A stretch of DNA of 64,000 nucleotides from Pusillimonas sp. DMV24BSW_D (GTDB lineage Bacteria; Pseudomonadota; Gammaproteobacteria; Burkholderiales; Burkholderiaceae_B): contig NZ_CP049990.1 of the NCBI RefSeq assembly GCF_011388195.1, positions 2,542,001-2,606,000 on the forward strand, written 5' to 3'. Position 1 is the stretch's first letter; each line of letters opens with the position of its first letter. Under the pieces are notes generated by a model. It did not search any database. It worked only from the letters and a program-made list of their open reading frames with translations, and had not been told where the DNA came from. Shown here piece after piece: positions 35,544 to 46,913 of this stretch. The position numbers were made by a program, and so were the translations under genes.

Positions 35544-38240
35544 ATGCGTACAGATACTGCCCCCACCATTTATCGACACGACTACCAGCCCTACGCTTAT
35601 CGCGTTAAATCCACCCAACTATGTTTCGAACTGGACGAAAACGCAACTACAGTCGTTTCAACACTTGATATTGAACGCACCGGAACCTCACCCGTTCCTC
35701 TCATTCTCAATGGGGAACACCTGGAGCTCATCAATATTGAAGTGAATGGATCGCCCCTGTCGGAAAATGACTACCAATTAGACACTGAGACGCTAACGCT
35801 GTTCCCTGAAAGCACGTCATTCTCGCTGCAAATTACAAACCGTTGCAAACCAATAGACAACTCCAGCTTGATGGGCCTTTATGTTTCAGGAAAAAGTCTT
35901 TTTACACAGTGCGAAGCCGAAGGTTTTCGTCGTATCACGTGGTTTCCTGATCGTCCCGATGTCATGTCGCGTTTTACGGTCACGCTGCGCGCCGACGCCA
36001 AACGCTATCCCATGCTTTTGTCCAACGGCAATCTTATTTCGCAAACGGACCTGGCCAACGGGCGCCACGAAGCGGTGTGGGAAGACCCACACCGCAAACC
36101 ATGCTACTTGTTTGCACTGGTTGCAGGCGATTTTGATTGCCGTGAGACGCACATTAAGACGGCCGAAGGTCGTGAAGCGCTACTGCAGGTCTACTGCGAT
36201 AGAGGCGATTTAGGTAAAACCGAGTGGGCATTGCAATGCCTTGCGCGCTCAGTAAGGTGGGACGAACAACGATTTGGTCTGCCACTCGATCTTGATCGCT
36301 TTATGATTGTGGCCGCACGCGACTTCAATATGGGTGCAATGGAGAATAAAGGCCTTAACGTGTTTAATTCGGCTTACGTGCTGGCCGACCCCGATACCGC
36401 TACCGACGCAAGTTACGAAGCCATTGAAAGTGTTATTGGGCATGAATATTTCCACAACTGGACGGGTAACCGCGTTACATGCCGCGATTGGTTCCAACTC
36501 TCTCTGAAAGAAGGTTTAACCGTATTTCGTGATCAGGAGTTTTCAGCCGATATGATGGCGGCATCCCTTCCCGAAAAAGAGGCGGTCAGCGCGCGCGCGG
36601 TAAAACGCATCGACGACGTTGTGGCCCTTCGAACGGCTCAGTTCCCTGAAGATGCCGGTCCTATGGCACACCCCATTCGGCCCGAAAGCTACCAGGAAAT
36701 TGGTAATTTCTACACCGCCACGGTGTATGAAAAAGGAGCGGAAGTCATTCGCATGCAACATACTCTGTTGGGGGAAGAAGGTTTTCAGGCCGGCATGCAA
36801 ACGTATTTTCGCCGTCATGACGGGCAGGCGGTTACCTGCGACGACTTCGTCGACGCCATGGACACTGTGTATCGCGCACGCAATCCGGGTAAAGACATGT
36901 CAGTTTTCCGACGCTGGTATTCACAGGCGGGCACGCCACGCGTTAACGTGAGCATTAACCACGACACCGCAAACCAGTCGTGCAGCATTACATTATCGCA
37001 ACGCTGCGAGCCTGTTGGCGTAGAAAAACGCCAGAACCCACCGGTTGAAAAACCACCGTTACATATTCCGTTTGCGCTTGGTCTGCTCAGCCCCGACGGC
37101 AGACCTATTCCACTGCAAAACGGTTCAAACACAACCGATACCCTTGTTTTAGACCTCACGGAACACACTCAAAGCTGGACGTTTAAAAACGTACCGGGCC
37201 AACCCGTTCCCTCTTTACTGCGACACTTCTCCGCACCGGTTATTGTGGAATACGATTACCGGAATGACGAGTTGGCTTTATTGGCACGCTTTGATACCGA
37301 CCCTTTCGCGCGATGGGAGGCCGGCCAGGAACTGGCAACGCGCTATCTGCTTGCGCAAGTTTCTGAGAACATAGCCGATAACGCACCTGAACTGGCGTTA
37401 CTGGTTGAAACATGGCAAACACTGGCAAGCGATGACACACTGAGTGCGGCCTACCTTGCACGAGCCCTTGCGTTGCCATCGGAACGCATCTTGCTTGAAA
37501 AATGCAAACCAGCCGACCCTCAAGCGATTATCACTGCACGCAACGCCTTACGGGCGGAACTGGGTGTTGCATTGCATGACATTTGGCAAAGCCACTACCA
37601 AAATCTCAGTGATACGCTCGACAAATCACGCTATGCCCCCGATCCGGTCCAGGCTGGGCAACGGGCGTTACGAAACTGCGCGCTCAGTTACCTGGTAACA
37701 GGCCAGCCGCAGAAATATCTTGATCTGGCCGTACAGCAGTACGAAGGAGCAACAAACATGACTGAGCGCATGGGTAGTTTAAGTACCATTGTGCACCAAG
37801 ACTCGGTCCAAACAATCCAAAAAGCGCTTGCGTCTTTTTATGCGCGTTATGAAAACAACCCCCTGGTGATTGATCGCTGGTTTGCGCTACAAGCCACGGC
37901 CGCCTCTACCGATGTCGACACGGTGCGGTCGCTAATGTCGCACCCCGCATTCACAATGCGCAACCCGAACCGTGCCCGCGCATTATTGTTTCAATTTTGT
38001 CTGAACAATCTAAAAGGCGTGCACAGCCAAGCGGGGTATGCATTTTGGGCCGAACAGGTGCTGGCACTCGATGCAATTAATCCCGAGATTGCCGCACGCC
38101 TGGCCCGTGCATTTGATAACTGGCGCAGATTTGCACCAGCGTATCGAGACGGTATTGAAACCGCGCTTAAGCAAATTCAAGCCCATCCAACACTTTCTCG
38201 CAATGTGTCAGAAATTATTAATAAAGCGCTGGAACTTTAA
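35544..38240 (+). CDS. pepN: aminopeptidase N
   Basis: 898 residues, the bacterial PepN (M1) length. Releases N-terminal residues from peptides in the cytoplasm. The exopeptidase motif GAMENKG is near residue 263, the zinc motif HEYFHNWTGNRVT (HExxH) near 298 with the third ligand Glu in KEGLTVFRDQEF about 20 residues on. PepN-specific N-terminus IYRHDYQPYAYRVKSTQLCFELDENAT and the all-helical C-terminal half with MTERMGSLSTI are present. It starts divergently from the lipoprotein gene and is followed by fbp after 43 bases. Confidence 0.96.
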   Translation: MRTDTAPTIYRHDYQPYAYRVKSTQLCFELDENATTVVSTLDIERTGTSPVPLILNGEHLELINIEVNGSPLSENDYQLDTETLTLFPESTSFSLQITNRCKPIDNSSLMGLYVSGKSLFTQCEAEGFRRITWFPDRPDVMSRFTVTLRADAKRYPMLLSNGNLISQTDLANGRHEAVWEDPHRKPCYLFALVAGDFDCRETHIKTAEGREALLQVYCDRGDLGKTEWALQCLARSVRWDEQRFGLPLDLDRFMIVAARDFNMGAMENKGLNVFNSAYVLADPDTATDASYEAIESVIGHEYFHNWTGNRVTCRDWFQLSLKEGLTVFRDQEFSADMMAASLPEKEAVSARAVKRIDDVVALRTAQFPEDAGPMAHPIRPESYQEIGNFYTATVYEKGAEVIRMQHTLLGEEGFQAGMQTYFRRHDGQAVTCDDFVDAMDTVYRARNPGKDMSVFRRWYSQAGTPRVNVSINHDTANQSCSITLSQRCEPVGVEKRQNPPVEKPPLHIPFALGLLSPDGRPIPLQNGSNTTDTLVLDLTEHTQSWTFKNVPGQPVPSLLRHFSAPVIVEYDYRNDELALLARFDTDPFARWEAGQELATRYLLAQVSENIADNAPELALLVETWQTLASDDTLSAAYLARALALPSERILLEKCKPADPQAIITARNALRAELGVALHDIWQSHYQNLSDTLDKSRYAPDPVQAGQRALRNCALSYLVTGQPQKYLDLAVQQYEGATNMTERMGSLSTIVHQDSVQTIQKALASFYARYENNPLVIDRWFALQATAASTDVDTVRSLMSHPAFTMRNPNRARALLFQFCLNNLKGVHSQAGYAFWAEQVLALDAINPEIAARLARAFDNWRRFAPAYRDGIETALKQIQAHPTLSRNVSEIINKALEL

Positions 38241-38283
38241 TTTCCTATTTTCCAATTGCCCCAAAAGGCAGGAGCCCTAAAAG

Positions 38284-39294
38284 ATGAAACGTAAAACGCT
38301 TACTCAGTACCTGGTCGAACAACAACGCATGGAACAAGCTGTCTCGGCCGAAGTGCGCTTATTAATTGAAACGGTTGCCCGGGCTTGCAAAGCCATTGCC
38401 CACGCAGTCGGTAAAGGCGCTTTGGGCGGGGTATTGGGAAGTCTTGACAGTGAAAATGTACAGGGTGAAGTACAAAAGAAACTCGATGTTCTGTCAAATG
38501 AAATATTGCTGGAAGCGAATGAATGGGGCGGCCATCTGGCAGCCATGGCGTCCGAAGAAATGGAAACTTTGCACCGCATTCCTAACCGCTACCCCAAAGG
38601 CGAATATCTTTTACTCTTTGATCCGCTGGATGGTTCTTCCAATATCGACGTAAACGTTTCTATTGGGACAATTTTCTCGGTCTTGCAGGCTCCTGCCGAC
38701 GCCGCCGGCCGCGACATAGAGGAAAGCGACTTTCTTCAGCCCGGCAATAAACAAGTTGCGGCGGGCTACGCCGTTTACGGGCCGCAAAGCATGCTGGTTC
38801 TAACCGTCGGAACGGGCGTCGTGGGCTTCACGCTGGATCGGGAAATGGGAACATGGGTGCTTACCCATGAAAACATGACTATTCCGGAAGAAACGTCGGA
38901 GTTCGCCATTAACATGTCGAATATGCGGCATTGGGAAGAACCAGTAAAACTGTACATTAACGATTGCCTGGCAGGCAGCACCGGACCGCTGGCCAAAGAC
39001 TACAACATGCGTTGGATTGCCTCAATGGTCGCCGATGTCCACCGTATCATGACACGGGGTGGTATTTTCATGTACCCGCGCGATGCCCGCCCTTCGGGTC
39101 GCAAAGGCAAGTTGCGCTTAATGTACGAAGCCAACCCAATGAGTTTCCTGGTGGAGCAGGCGGGTGGCGCTGCCACCGACGGCGATACACGTATTCTTGA
39201 CATTACCCCCGAAGGGCTGCACCAGCGCGTAGGCGTCATCCTTGGGTCCAAAAATGAAGTCGAACGTGTGGGTCGTTATCACCTAGAAGACTGA
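38284..39294 (+). CDS. fbp: fructose-1,6-bisphosphatase class I
   Basis: 336 residues. Gluconeogenic phosphatase producing fructose 6-phosphate. Metal and substrate blocks: [17 protein letters not shown] near residue 78, [27 protein letters not shown] near 108, [17 protein letters not shown] near 160, and RYNMRWI-like [30 protein letters not shown] near 240 with [23 protein letters not shown] near 275. It follows pepN closely and may share its transcript. Full length and intact. Confidence 0.96.
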   Translation: MKRKTLTQYLVEQQRMEQAVSAEVRLLIETVARACKAIAHAVGKGALGGVLGSLDSENVQGEVQKKLDVLSNEILLEANEWGGHLAAMASEEMETLHRIPNRYPKGEYLLLFDPLDGSSNIDVNVSIGTIFSVLQAPADAAGRDIEESDFLQPGNKQVAAGYAVYGPQSMLVLTVGTGVVGFTLDREMGTWVLTHENMTIPEETSEFAINMSNMRHWEEPVKLYINDCLAGSTGPLAKDYNMRWIASMVADVHRIMTRGGIFMYPRDARPSGRKGKLRLMYEANPMSFLVEQAGGAATDGDTRILDITPEGLHQRVGVILGSKNEVERVGRYHLED

Positions 39295-39322
39295 ACCAAA
39301 CTCAGTACCCGGCAACGCTCGT

Positions 39323-40816
39323 TCAACGCCCGCCTGTTAATGAACCCAATACACCCCTTAACAGGCGAGTAGCGGCGCGCCGGGCCATACTTTTGGCGAC
39401 CGATTGCACTACGCCGTCACGGCGTCCGCCCCGAGGCCCGGTACTACCAAACAGAAAATCGCTTACAGCACCCATCACCCCACCCTCATCAGACGATGCC
39501 GTTTCAATACCGTGTTTAGCCCCCTGCCCTGGCTCCGCCTCAGCCCGCTGAGCCAGACGCTCATAAGCAGACTCTCGGTCGACGACACGTTCATACTTGC
39601 CACCTACCAGAGACGCATTACGAATTTCCTGTCGTTCCTGTGCGGTTGCCGGGCCAATCCGGCTACCCGGCGCCACCATCCAGGCTCTTTCCGTGATTGT
39701 CGGGCGCCCTTTTTCGTCGAGCAGCGAAACAAGCGCCTCCCCCACACCCAGCTCGGTAATAGCCGCCTCAATGTCCAGGTTAGGATTGACTCGCATGGTT
39801 TGAGCGGCGGCACGCACCGCCTTTTGATCTCTTGGCGTGTACGCACGCAGGGCGTGTTGCACACGATGCCCCAACTGCCCTAATACCGTGGCGGGAATAT
39901 CCAAAGGATTTTGCGTCACAAAATACACACCAACAGCTTTCGAACGAATTAGCCGCGCCACTTGCTCGATCTTCTCTACCAGCGCTTTGGGTGCATCGTT
40001 AAACAACAAATGCGCCTCATCGAAAAAGAAAACGAATTTGGGTTGCTCCAGGTCGCCGACCTCAGGTAATGCTTCATAGATTTCCGCCAACAGCCACAAC
40101 AGAAAAACCCCATATAATCGCGGCGACTGCATTAAACGATCAGCCGCCAATACATTCACCATGCCCTGCCCTTGGGCATTAGTGCGGATCAAATCGTGAA
40201 TATCCAGCATCGGCTCTCCGAAAAACTGCTCGGCGCCTTGCGACTCCAGACGCAGCAAACTGCGTTGAATGGCACCTATTGATGCAGAAGACACATTGCC
40301 ATATTGGGTACGAAGCGTTTTGGCCCGGTCGGCAACGTCTTGCAACATAGCGCGCAAGTCTTTCAAGTCAAGTAGCAGATGTCCTTCATCGTCGGCCACA
40401 CGAAACACAAGATTCAGCACCCCTTCCTGCGTATCATTCAGCTCCAGCATTCGCGCCAGCAACAACGGCCCCATATCGGACACCGTCGCGCGAACAGGGT
40501 GTCCGCTCTCGCCGAATACATCCCAGAATGTCACAGGGCACCCAGACCAGGCCGGTGTGGGCAGACCCAGCTTATCCAATCGGGCTTGCAACTTTTCGCT
40601 GGGTTGGGCCGCCTGGGAAATACCGCTTAAATCGCCTTTGATATCGGCCACAAAAACAGGCGTACCGGCTTGCGAAAACGCCTGCGCCAATACCTGCAAC
40701 GACACCGTTTTTCCGGTGCCGGTCGCTCCTGTGATACAACCATGTCTGTTAGCCATTTGGGGCAATAGCCGCAATTCAGTTGTGTTGTTTTTCGCAATAA
40801 GAAAGGGGGTGGCCAT
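39323..40816 (-). CDS. HerA-like / DUF853 ATPase (YjgR family)
   Basis: 497 residues from ATG 40816 (CAGGAG upstream; 9 more codons open). P-loop ATPase related to HerA/Fts[27 protein letters not shown] carries Walker A near residue 30, [15 protein letters not shown] follows, and [16 protein letters not shown] gives Walker B near 270. A conserved [34 protein letters not shown] block is near 315. The C-terminal 70 residues are Gly/Arg-rich. The function of YjgR proteins is not settled; DNA or nucleoprotein translocation is inferred from the fold. A 10-bp inverted repeat (39331-39340 / 39358-39367) lies inside its last codons. Confidence 0.87.
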   Translation of the reverse strand: MATPFLIAKNNTTELRLLPQMANRHGCITGATGTGKTVSLQVLAQAFSQAGTPVFVADIKGDLSGISQAAQPSEKLQARLDKLGLPTPAWSGCPVTFWDVFGESGHPVRATVSDMGPLLLARMLELNDTQEGVLNLVFRVADDEGHLLLDLKDLRAMLQDVADRAKTLRTQYGNVSSASIGAIQRSLLRLESQGAEQFFGEPMLDIHDLIRTNAQGQGMVNVLAADRLMQSPRLYGVFLLWLLAEIYEALPEVGDLEQPKFVFFFDEAHLLFNDAPKALVEKIEQVARLIRSKAVGVYFVTQNPLDIPATVLGQLGHRVQHALRAYTPRDQKAVRAAAQTMRVNPNLDIEAAITELGVGEALVSLLDEKGRPTITERAWMVAPGSRIGPATAQERQEIRNASLVGGKYERVVDRESAYERLAQRAEAEPGQGAKHGIETASSDEGGVMGAVSDFLFGSTGPRGGRRDGVVQSVAKSMARRAATRLLRGVLGSLTGGR

Positions 40817-40948
40817 AAAAGCTCCTGGAAGCAGCACAATCAAGCAACTTACACAATATTAAAACGTTGCGCAGGTTTAATCTCGGCGTACCTGTCGGCA
40901 CGCGTTAAAATTACAACCTTTACTTTATATAGAAAACAGATCACGCAT

Positions 40949-41683
40949 ATGGCCGGACACAGTAAATGGGCAAATATTCAGCACCGGAAAGGTCGTCAAG
41001 ACGCCAAACGGGGCAAAATCTGGACCAAAATCATTCGTGAAATCACCGTTGCCGCAAGAATGGGCGGTGCCGACCCGGACAGCAACCCGCGTCTACGTCT
41101 TGCATGGGATAAGGCCACAGCCGCCAACATGCCTAAAGACAATATCCAGCGCGCCATCACCCGAGGCGCAGGAGGGGGGGATGACTCCAACTACGAAGAA
41201 ATTCGTTATGAGGGCTATGGGGTAAACGGTGCCGCCGTCATTGTCGACTGCATGACCGATAACCGCATGCGTACCGTTGCAGAAGTGCGCCATGCTCTAT
41301 CAAAGCATGGTGGTAATTTGGGCCAGGACGGCTCCGTTACCTTCATGTTCAAACATTGCGGACAGTTCCTGTTTGCTCCCGGCACTTCTGAAGAAAAAGT
41401 CATGGAAATCGGACTGGAAGCGGGCGCGGAAGACATCGAAACCGATGCCGACGGCATGATCGAAGTCATTTGCGAACCGGGCGATTACGCGGCTGTAAAG
41501 AACGCGTTTCACGATGCCGGTCTTGAGCCTGAATGGCAGGAAATTATTATGAAGCCACTGAACGAAGTTGAACTAACCGGCGACGATGCTGAAAAAATGC
41601 AGAAAATGATCGACGTCCTGGAAAGCCTGGATGACGTTCAGCAGGTTTACACCACTGCCGTGTTCAACGAAACAAGCGCTTGA
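40949..41683 (+). CDS. YebC/PmpR family protein
   Basis: 244 residues. [37 protein letters not shown] is the unmistakable N-terminus. [13 protein letters not shown] near residue 63, the [21 protein letters not shown] block near 90 and [16 protein letters not shown] near 115 follow. Family members act as transcription regulators or, as recently shown for some, help ribosomes through proline stretches; which applies here is unknown. It starts a rightward run with purD. Confidence 0.96.
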   Translation: MAGHSKWANIQHRKGRQDAKRGKIWTKIIREITVAARMGGADPDSNPRLRLAWDKATAANMPKDNIQRAITRGAGGGDDSNYEEIRYEGYGVNGAAVIVDCMTDNRMRTVAEVRHALSKHGGNLGQDGSVTFMFKHCGQFLFAPGTSEEKVMEIGLEAGAEDIETDADGMIEVICEPGDYAAVKNAFHDAGLEPEWQEIIMKPLNEVELTGDDAEKMQKMIDVLESLDDVQQVYTTAVFNETSA

Positions 41684-41734
41684 TGCAACAGGCTGTTCCC
41701 CCTATTACCGCTTACTCACTTTCGACTCCTTCTT

Positions 41735-43024
41735 ATGAAACTTCTTGTTATTGGTAGCGGTGGCCGCGAACACGCGATCGCCTGGCGCTTGTCAAAATCA
41801 CCTCGTGTACAACGAGTTTTCGTCGCTCCCGGAAACGGCGGCACCGCCACGACCGAGCTTCTTGAAAACCTTCCCTACACCAACGTTGACTCGCTTATTG
41901 AGTTTGCCCGCGAAGAGAATATTGCCTACACGGTGGTGGGCCCGGAAGCGCCGCTCGCCAACGGAATTGTCGACGCTTTTCGAAAAGCCGGGCTGAAAAT
42001 TTTTGGCCCAACCCGCCAGGCGGCTCAGCTTGAAAGCTCGAAAGACTATGCCAAAGCATTCATGATCAGGCACAACATTCCCACTGCAGCCTATCAAACC
42101 TTCACCGATCCCGAGGCCGCAAAGGCGTATATCAAAGCTCAAAGGGCGCCTATTGTTGTCAAGGCAGACGGCTTGGCCGCAGGAAAAGGTGTGGTGGTCG
42201 CTACAAGCGAAAATGAAGCGCTGGATGCCGTCGAGCAAATGCTGGGCGATGGCACATTTGGCGCTGCCGGCGCCCGCGTTGTTATCGAAGAATGCCTGGA
42301 AGGCGAAGAAGCCAGCTTTATCGTGATGTGCGACGACCAGCAAGTACTGGCTATGGCAACCAGCCAGGATCACAAACGCCTGAAAGACCATGACAAAGGA
42401 CCAAACACCGGAGGTATGGGAGCCTACTCCCCCGCTCCCATCATTACCCCCGCTTTGCATAATCGGATCATGCGGGAAGTTATCCAGCCCACACTGCAAG
42501 GCATGGCCAAAGACGGCATACCCTACTCGGGCTTCCTTTATGCCGGGCTCATGATTGGCCCGGGAGCCGACAATGATCGCACCATTAAGGTACTGGAATT
42601 TAATTGCCGCATGGGTGACCCGGAAACCCAACCTATCATGATGAGGGTAAAAAGTGATCTGGCCAGTGTATTCGAGCATGCGGTTAACGGCACGCTGGAG
42701 CAAGCTGAACTGGAATGGGACCGGCGTACGGCACTGGGCGTGGTCATGGCGGCACACAACTACCCCGCAACGCCGCGCACAGGTGACGTCATTACCGACA
42801 TACCCGAAAACACCGACGAATGTGTTGTGTTTCATGCAGGCACAAAACTGGAAGAGGGTGTGCTGAAAACCGGGGGTGGGCGCGTGTTGTGCGTTACGGC
42901 TTTAGGTGAATCCGTTAAGCGTGCGCAAGATGCCGCCTACCAGGCTGTGCGGCAAACCCATTTCGATGGCTGCCAGTATCGCACTGATATCGGATGGCGC
43001 GCCGTGCCAACCGATACTCAGTAA
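41735..43024 (+). CDS. purD: phosphoribosylamine-glycine ligase (GARS)
   Basis: 429 residues. ATP-grasp ligase for the second step of purine synthesis. N-terminal [32 protein letters not shown], the ATP-grasp part [25 protein letters not shown] near residue 136, [16 protein letters not shown] near 187, [24 protein letters not shown] near 210, and the metal site [18 protein letters not shown] near 285. Full length. It follows yebC after 51 bases and precedes hemF by 25. Confidence 0.97.
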   Translation: MKLLVIGSGGREHAIAWRLSKSPRVQRVFVAPGNGGTATTELLENLPYTNVDSLIEFAREENIAYTVVGPEAPLANGIVDAFRKAGLKIFGPTRQAAQLESSKDYAKAFMIRHNIPTAAYQTFTDPEAAKAYIKAQRAPIVVKADGLAAGKGVVVATSENEALDAVEQMLGDGTFGAAGARVVIEECLEGEEASFIVMCDDQQVLAMATSQDHKRLKDHDKGPNTGGMGAYSPAPIITPALHNRIMREVIQPTLQGMAKDGIPYSGFLYAGLMIGPGADNDRTIKVLEFNCRMGDPETQPIMMRVKSDLASVFEHAVNGTLEQAELEWDRRTALGVVMAAHNYPATPRTGDVITDIPENTDECVVFHAGTKLEEGVLKTGGGRVLCVTALGESVKRAQDAAYQAVRQTHFDGCQYRTDIGWRAVPTDTQ

Positions 43025-43049
43025 GCGCCACACGTTACCAGGACCCAAC

Positions 43050-43958
43050 ATGGCTGTACCTATTTCCTCCGCTTACGATTATTTTCTCGACCTGCAATCG
43101 CGTATTGTGAAGCGCCTTGAAGACACCGGCGGCGATACTTTCCAAACCGACCATTGGAAACGTGAAGAAGGCGGCGGCGGCATCTCTCGACTGGTTGAAA
43201 ACGGCAAGCTACTGGAACGCGCAGGGGTTTTGTTCAGTCATGTGCAAGGTAAAACCTTGCCCCCGTCAGCCAGCGCTCATCGCCCCGAGCTGGCTGGGCG
43301 TGCCTGGGAAGCCATGGGTGTTTCATTGGTATTGCACCCTCGCAATCCCTATATCCCCACTACCCATATGAACGTACGCGTATTCGTGGCACGCGCACCC
43401 GATAATAGCGAAGAAGATGACGTTTTCTGGTTTGGTGGCGGACTCGACCTCACGCCCTACTACCCTTTTGAAGAAGACGCCAGGCATTTTCATCAGGTCT
43501 GCGCGAAGGCGCTGGCGCCTTTCGGCCCCGACAAATATCCAGCCTACAAAACCTGGTGCGACCAATATTTTTATCTAAAGCATCGAAACGAAACTCGAGG
43601 GATTGGCGGTATTTTCTTCGACGATCTAAGCGAAAATGGATTCGAAAACAGTTTTGCCCTGGTTCAATCTGTAGGAAACTGCTTTCTCGATGCTTATATG
43701 CCCATTGTCGAAAAACGACGACACATTGCGTACGGCGGACAAGAACGCGATTTTCAAGCCTATCGACGCGGGCGTTACGTTGAATTTAACCTGGTATTCG
43801 ACCGCGGCACCCTATTTGGTTTACAGTCAGGGGGAAGGACCGAATCTATTTTGCTATCGATGCCCCCGTTGGCGACATGGCGATACAACTGGTCTCCCGA
43901 GCCCGGCACTCCGGAAGCGAAACTGGCAGAATTTTTAATACCACGCGAATGGATTTAA
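43050..43958 (+). CDS. hemF: coproporphyrinogen III oxidase, aerobic
   Basis: 302 residues from ATG 43050 (CCAGGA upstream; the frame extends upstream into purD). Oxygen-dependent oxidative decarboxylation to protoporphyrinogen IX in haem synthesis. Motifs: [31 protein letters not shown] near residue 32, [16 protein letters not shown] near 97, [22 protein letters not shown] near 130, [11 protein letters not shown] near 185, and the C-terminal [31 protein letters not shown]. Its stop overlaps the nadD start by 10 bases. Confidence 0.97.
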   Translation: MAVPISSAYDYFLDLQSRIVKRLEDTGGDTFQTDHWKREEGGGGISRLVENGKLLERAGVLFSHVQGKTLPPSASAHRPELAGRAWEAMGVSLVLHPRNPYIPTTHMNVRVFVARAPDNSEEDDVFWFGGGLDLTPYYPFEEDARHFHQVCAKALAPFGPDKYPAYKTWCDQYFYLKHRNETRGIGGIFFDDLSENGFENSFALVQSVGNCFLDAYMPIVEKRRHIAYGGQERDFQAYRRGRYVEFNLVFDRGTLFGLQSGGRTESILLSMPPLATWRYNWSPEPGTPEAKLAEFLIPREWI

Positions 43959-44545
43959 AAAAAATAGGACTTCTCGGCGGTAGCTTTGACCCTGTACACC
44001 GCGCTCACATTGCACTGGCCGAAACAGCCAGAAAGCATCTTGAGCTCGACGAAGTACAACTGATTCCCGCTGCCGACCCCTGGCAACGCCCAGCCTTAAA
44101 AGCAAGCCGCCGACACCGCTTGAAAATGCTGGATCTGGCCATTGCGTCGTATCCGTTTCTAAACTTAAATACGGTTGAGGTCGATCGCGGCGGCAAAACC
44201 TACACTATCGATACATTGGAAGGCTTGCCCAAAACCGCCCAATATTTTTGGATCCTGGGAACCGACCAATTACAGAACTTTTGTACCTGGCATCGATGGG
44301 AAGATATTCTCGCGTACGTCCATTTGGTTGTCGCCAATCGCCCAGGAACAGAACCTGTTCCTCCCGAGCCGCTAATCAAGATGCTTGAAACGTTAAAAAA
44401 ACCGCTTATATCGCTTCCTTTTGAACCTATGCCTATTGCCGCAACCGAAATTCGTGATCTGCTCGCGGACGGACAATCGGTTAACGACATGCTTGACCAG
44501 AACGTTCTCGACTACATCCGGGAACATCACCTTTACCAAGCCTAA
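43949..44545 (+). CDS. nadD: nicotinate-nucleotide adenylyltransferase
   Basis: 198 residues from ATG 43949 inside the end of hemF. Adenylates NaMN to deamido-NAD. The nucleotidyltransferase signature [19 protein letters not shown] (HxGH-type with RAH) is at residue 8. ADPWQRP near 46, [15 protein letters not shown] near 80, [20 protein letters not shown] near 103 and the ISSTEIR-like [16 protein letters not shown] near 165 complete the enzyme. Coupled to hemF and followed by rsfS as usual in Burkholderiales. Confidence 0.96.
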   Translation: MDLKKIGLLGGSFDPVHRAHIALAETARKHLELDEVQLIPAADPWQRPALKASRRHRLKMLDLAIASYPFLNLNTVEVDRGGKTYTIDTLEGLPKTAQYFWILGTDQLQNFCTWHRWEDILAYVHLVVANRPGTEPVPPEPLIKMLETLKKPLISLPFEPMPIAATEIRDLLADGQSVNDMLDQNVLDYIREHHLYQA

Positions 44546-44580
44546 CCGCACTCGTGCGCGGGCAACCTGACCCCTTTTAC

Positions 44581-44979
44581 ATGAACATTCAGAAATTGCA
44601 ACGCCTTGTCATTGACGCCCTTGAAGACGTCAAGGCCCAAGACATTCAAGTCTTCAACACCACAGAAATCACCACGATGTTTGATCGCGTGGTACTGGCA
44701 ACCGGTACCTCAAACCGCCAAACTCGCGCCTTGGCTGCCAGCGTGGCCGACGCGGCTCGTGAGCACAAAATTCCCATTGTTGCCTATGAGGGGCAGGATA
44801 CCGGAGAATGGGTTCTGCTCGACATAGGGGATATTGTCGTTCATTGCATGCAGCCGGAAATTCGACGCTACTACAACCTGGAAGAAATTTGGGGTGGCAA
44901 ACCTGTGCGGGTAAAACTCTTGCCACAATCCACACCAGCCGGCACCCCGGTGTACGATGATGAGTTGCCTGACACATGA
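44581..44979 (+). CDS. rsfS: ribosome silencing factor
   Basis: 132 residues from ATG 44581. Binds uL14 on the 50S subunit and blocks subunit joining in slow growth. Typical blocks [79 protein letters not shown] are intact. Nine upstream codons are open but the conserved region starts at this ATG. Its TGA overlaps the rlmH ATG. Confidence 0.96.
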   Translation: MNIQKLQRLVIDALEDVKAQDIQVFNTTEITTMFDRVVLATGTSNRQTRALAASVADAAREHKIPIVAYEGQDTGEWVLLDIGDIVVHCMQPEIRRYYNLEEIWGGKPVRVKLLPQSTPAGTPVYDDELPDT

Positions 44980-45446
44980 AGCTTTGGGTAATTGCGGTAG
45001 GTACACGCATGCCACAATGGGTTACCGACGCTTGGCATGACTACGCAAAGCGACTTCCTCCCGACTGCAGTTTAGAACTAAAAGAAATTAAACCCGAGTC
45101 GCGCACGAGCGGAAAATCTCCGGCACAACTAATGCAAGCCGAAGCCGACCGTATTCACGCCGCTCTTCCAGCTAACGCACTATCTATTGCGCTGGATGAA
45201 AACGGGCGCGACATCACCACCGCCAAACTTGCTGTTGAACTCGAGAAATGGCGCGGCAGCGGCCGTGATGTCGCTTTTCTTATTGGCGGACCCGACGGCC
45301 TGAACCCGAACTTGAAACAACGTTGTGATAGTCTTATGCGGCTCTCTTCTTTAACGTTGCCACACCCGATGGTCAGGGTGGTGTTGGCCGAGCAACTGTA
45401 TCGCGCCTGGGCCATCAACACCAACCACCCGTATCACCGGGCCTGA
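44976..45446 (+). CDS. rlmH: 23S rRNA pseudouridine(1915) N3-methyltransferase
   Basis: 156 residues. SPOUT-class methyltransferase acting on the 70S ribosome. [43 protein letters not shown] is the family N-terminus, [15 protein letters not shown] near residue 72 follows, and the knotted SAM site is [20 protein letters not shown] near 100 with [31 protein letters not shown] at the C-terminus. ATGA overlap with rsfS indicates coupled expression of the two ribosome factors. Confidence 0.97.
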   Translation: MKLWVIAVGTRMPQWVTDAWHDYAKRLPPDCSLELKEIKPESRTSGKSPAQLMQAEADRIHAALPANALSIALDENGRDITTAKLAVELEKWRGSGRDVAFLIGGPDGLNPNLKQRCDSLMRLSSLTLPHPMVRVVLAEQLYRAWAINTNHPYHRA

Positions 45447-45475
45447 TTTACATCAGTCATTATGGGGTTGTCTTC

Positions 45476-46912
45476 ATGCAAAAACGCCGCACGAAAATTG
45501 TCGCCACCCTGGGGCCGGCAAGCTCAAGCCCGGAAATCATTGAAAAACTGATTCTGGCGGGCATGGACGTAGCCCGGCTGAATTTTTCCCACGGCACCGT
45601 CAACGACCATCGTGAACGGGCGCAAACCGTTCGGGCCCTTGCGGCCCAACATAAAAGATGTGTCGCAATCATGGGTGACCTTCAAGGCCCCAAAATTCGT
45701 ATTGCGCGCTTCAGCAACGGGCAGATTGAACTGGTTGCCGGCCAGCCGTTTACCTTATCGAACAAACATCCGCTCGAGGACGGCAATGAAAAAATTGTCG
45801 GTATCGACTACCCCACACTGATTCACGATTGCAAACCTGGTGACGAACTTCTGCTGGACGACGGCCGCGTTGTCCTTGAAGTGAATCAAGTGGACGACCA
45901 CGCCGTACACACTACGGTAACTCAAGGCGGGCCACTGTCCAACAATAAAGGCATTAATCGCCGGGGCGGCGGAATCTCGGCGCCCAGCCTCACCGAGAAG
46001 GACAAAGCCGATATCCAAACTATTGCCGAACTTGAGCTTGATTATGTCGCCGTATCGTTTCCACGCCAGGGCAGCGATATTGAAGAGGCGCGGCATTTAC
46101 TGGAGGCGGCAGGCAGTAAGGCCTGGATTATCGCGAAAATTGAACGCGCGGAAGCGGTGATCGATGACAACGCACTCGATGAGCTGATCATGGCCAGCGA
46201 CGGTGTTATGGTGGCCCGTGGCGACCTGGGGGTTGAAGTAGGCGATGCCCGTCTTGCGGGCATACAGAAGCGAATTATCCTGCACGCCCGCACTTACAAC
46301 AAACTTGTTATTACCGCCACGCAAATGATGGAGTCAATGGTAAGCAGCCCATTACCCACGCGTGCGGAGGTATCCGATGTGGCCAATGCCGTACTCGACT
46401 ACACCGATGCTGTCATGCTATCGGCGGAATCAGCCTCGGGACGCTATCCGGTTGAAGCCGTGAAAGCCATGGCACGTGTATGCCTGGGTGCTGAACAAGA
46501 GCCGGGCACAACGAAATCCCAACATCGGCTTGGTGAGACGTTTACTCGTTGTGATGAAACCATTGCATTGTCAGCCATGTATGCGGCTAACCATTTTCAC
46601 GGAATTAAAGCCATTGTGAGTCTTACCGAAAGTGGTCATACTCCGTTGATCATGTCTCGAATTCGGTCCGGCGTACCGATTTATTGCTACACATCGCATC
46701 CCGCTACAGAACGTCGCGTTGCCCTGTTCAGGGGCGTGTACGCTCTACCTTTCGACACGCGCAGCATGGATCGCGAACAAGTCAGCGCGTCTGCTGTTGA
46801 AGCGCTGGTTGAAAGCGGACAGTTGAATAAAGGTGAATGGGCCATTATCACCCGCGGCGACACGAATCAAGACGGCGGAACCAACACACTACGCATTGTA
46901 TGCGCCGAATAG
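45476..46912 (+). CDS. pyk: pyruvate kinase
   Basis: 478 residues. Transfers phosphate from PEP to ADP. N-terminal RRTKIVATLGPASSSPEIIEKLILAGMDVARLNFSHGT, FVAVSFPRQGSD-type block near 185, the signature IIAKIERAEAVIDDNALDELIMASDGVMVARGDLGVE near 215, ITATQMMESMVSSPLPTRAEVSDVANAVLDYTDAVMLSAESASGRYPVEAV near 280, and a C-terminal regulatory domain from about 345. It lies between rlmH and maf, and its stop is one base from the maf start. Confidence 0.96.
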   Translation: MQKRRTKIVATLGPASSSPEIIEKLILAGMDVARLNFSHGTVNDHRERAQTVRALAAQHKRCVAIMGDLQGPKIRIARFSNGQIELVAGQPFTLSNKHPLEDGNEKIVGIDYPTLIHDCKPGDELLLDDGRVVLEVNQVDDHAVHTTVTQGGPLSNNKGINRRGGGISAPSLTEKDKADIQTIAELELDYVAVSFPRQGSDIEEARHLLEAAGSKAWIIAKIERAEAVIDDNALDELIMASDGVMVARGDLGVEVGDARLAGIQKRIILHARTYNKLVITATQMMESMVSSPLPTRAEVSDVANAVLDYTDAVMLSAESASGRYPVEAVKAMARVCLGAEQEPGTTKSQHRLGETFTRCDETIALSAMYAANHFHGIKAIVSLTESGHTPLIMSRIRSGVPIYCYTSHPATERRVALFRGVYALPFDTRSMDREQVSASAVEALVESGQLNKGEWAIITRGDTNQDGGTNTLRIVCAE

Positions 46913-46913
46913 T

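Noticed and set aside
39331-39367. 10-bp inverted repeat CGCCTGTTAA / TTAACAGGCG at the end of the HerA-like gene
   Set aside because: It lies in coding sequence with a 17-base loop and no T-run on either side, so it is not a credible terminator for fbp or for the gene itself.
41798-42835. 345-codon leftward open frame antisense to purD
   Set aside because: Shadow of the intact purD gene; no motif or start signal.
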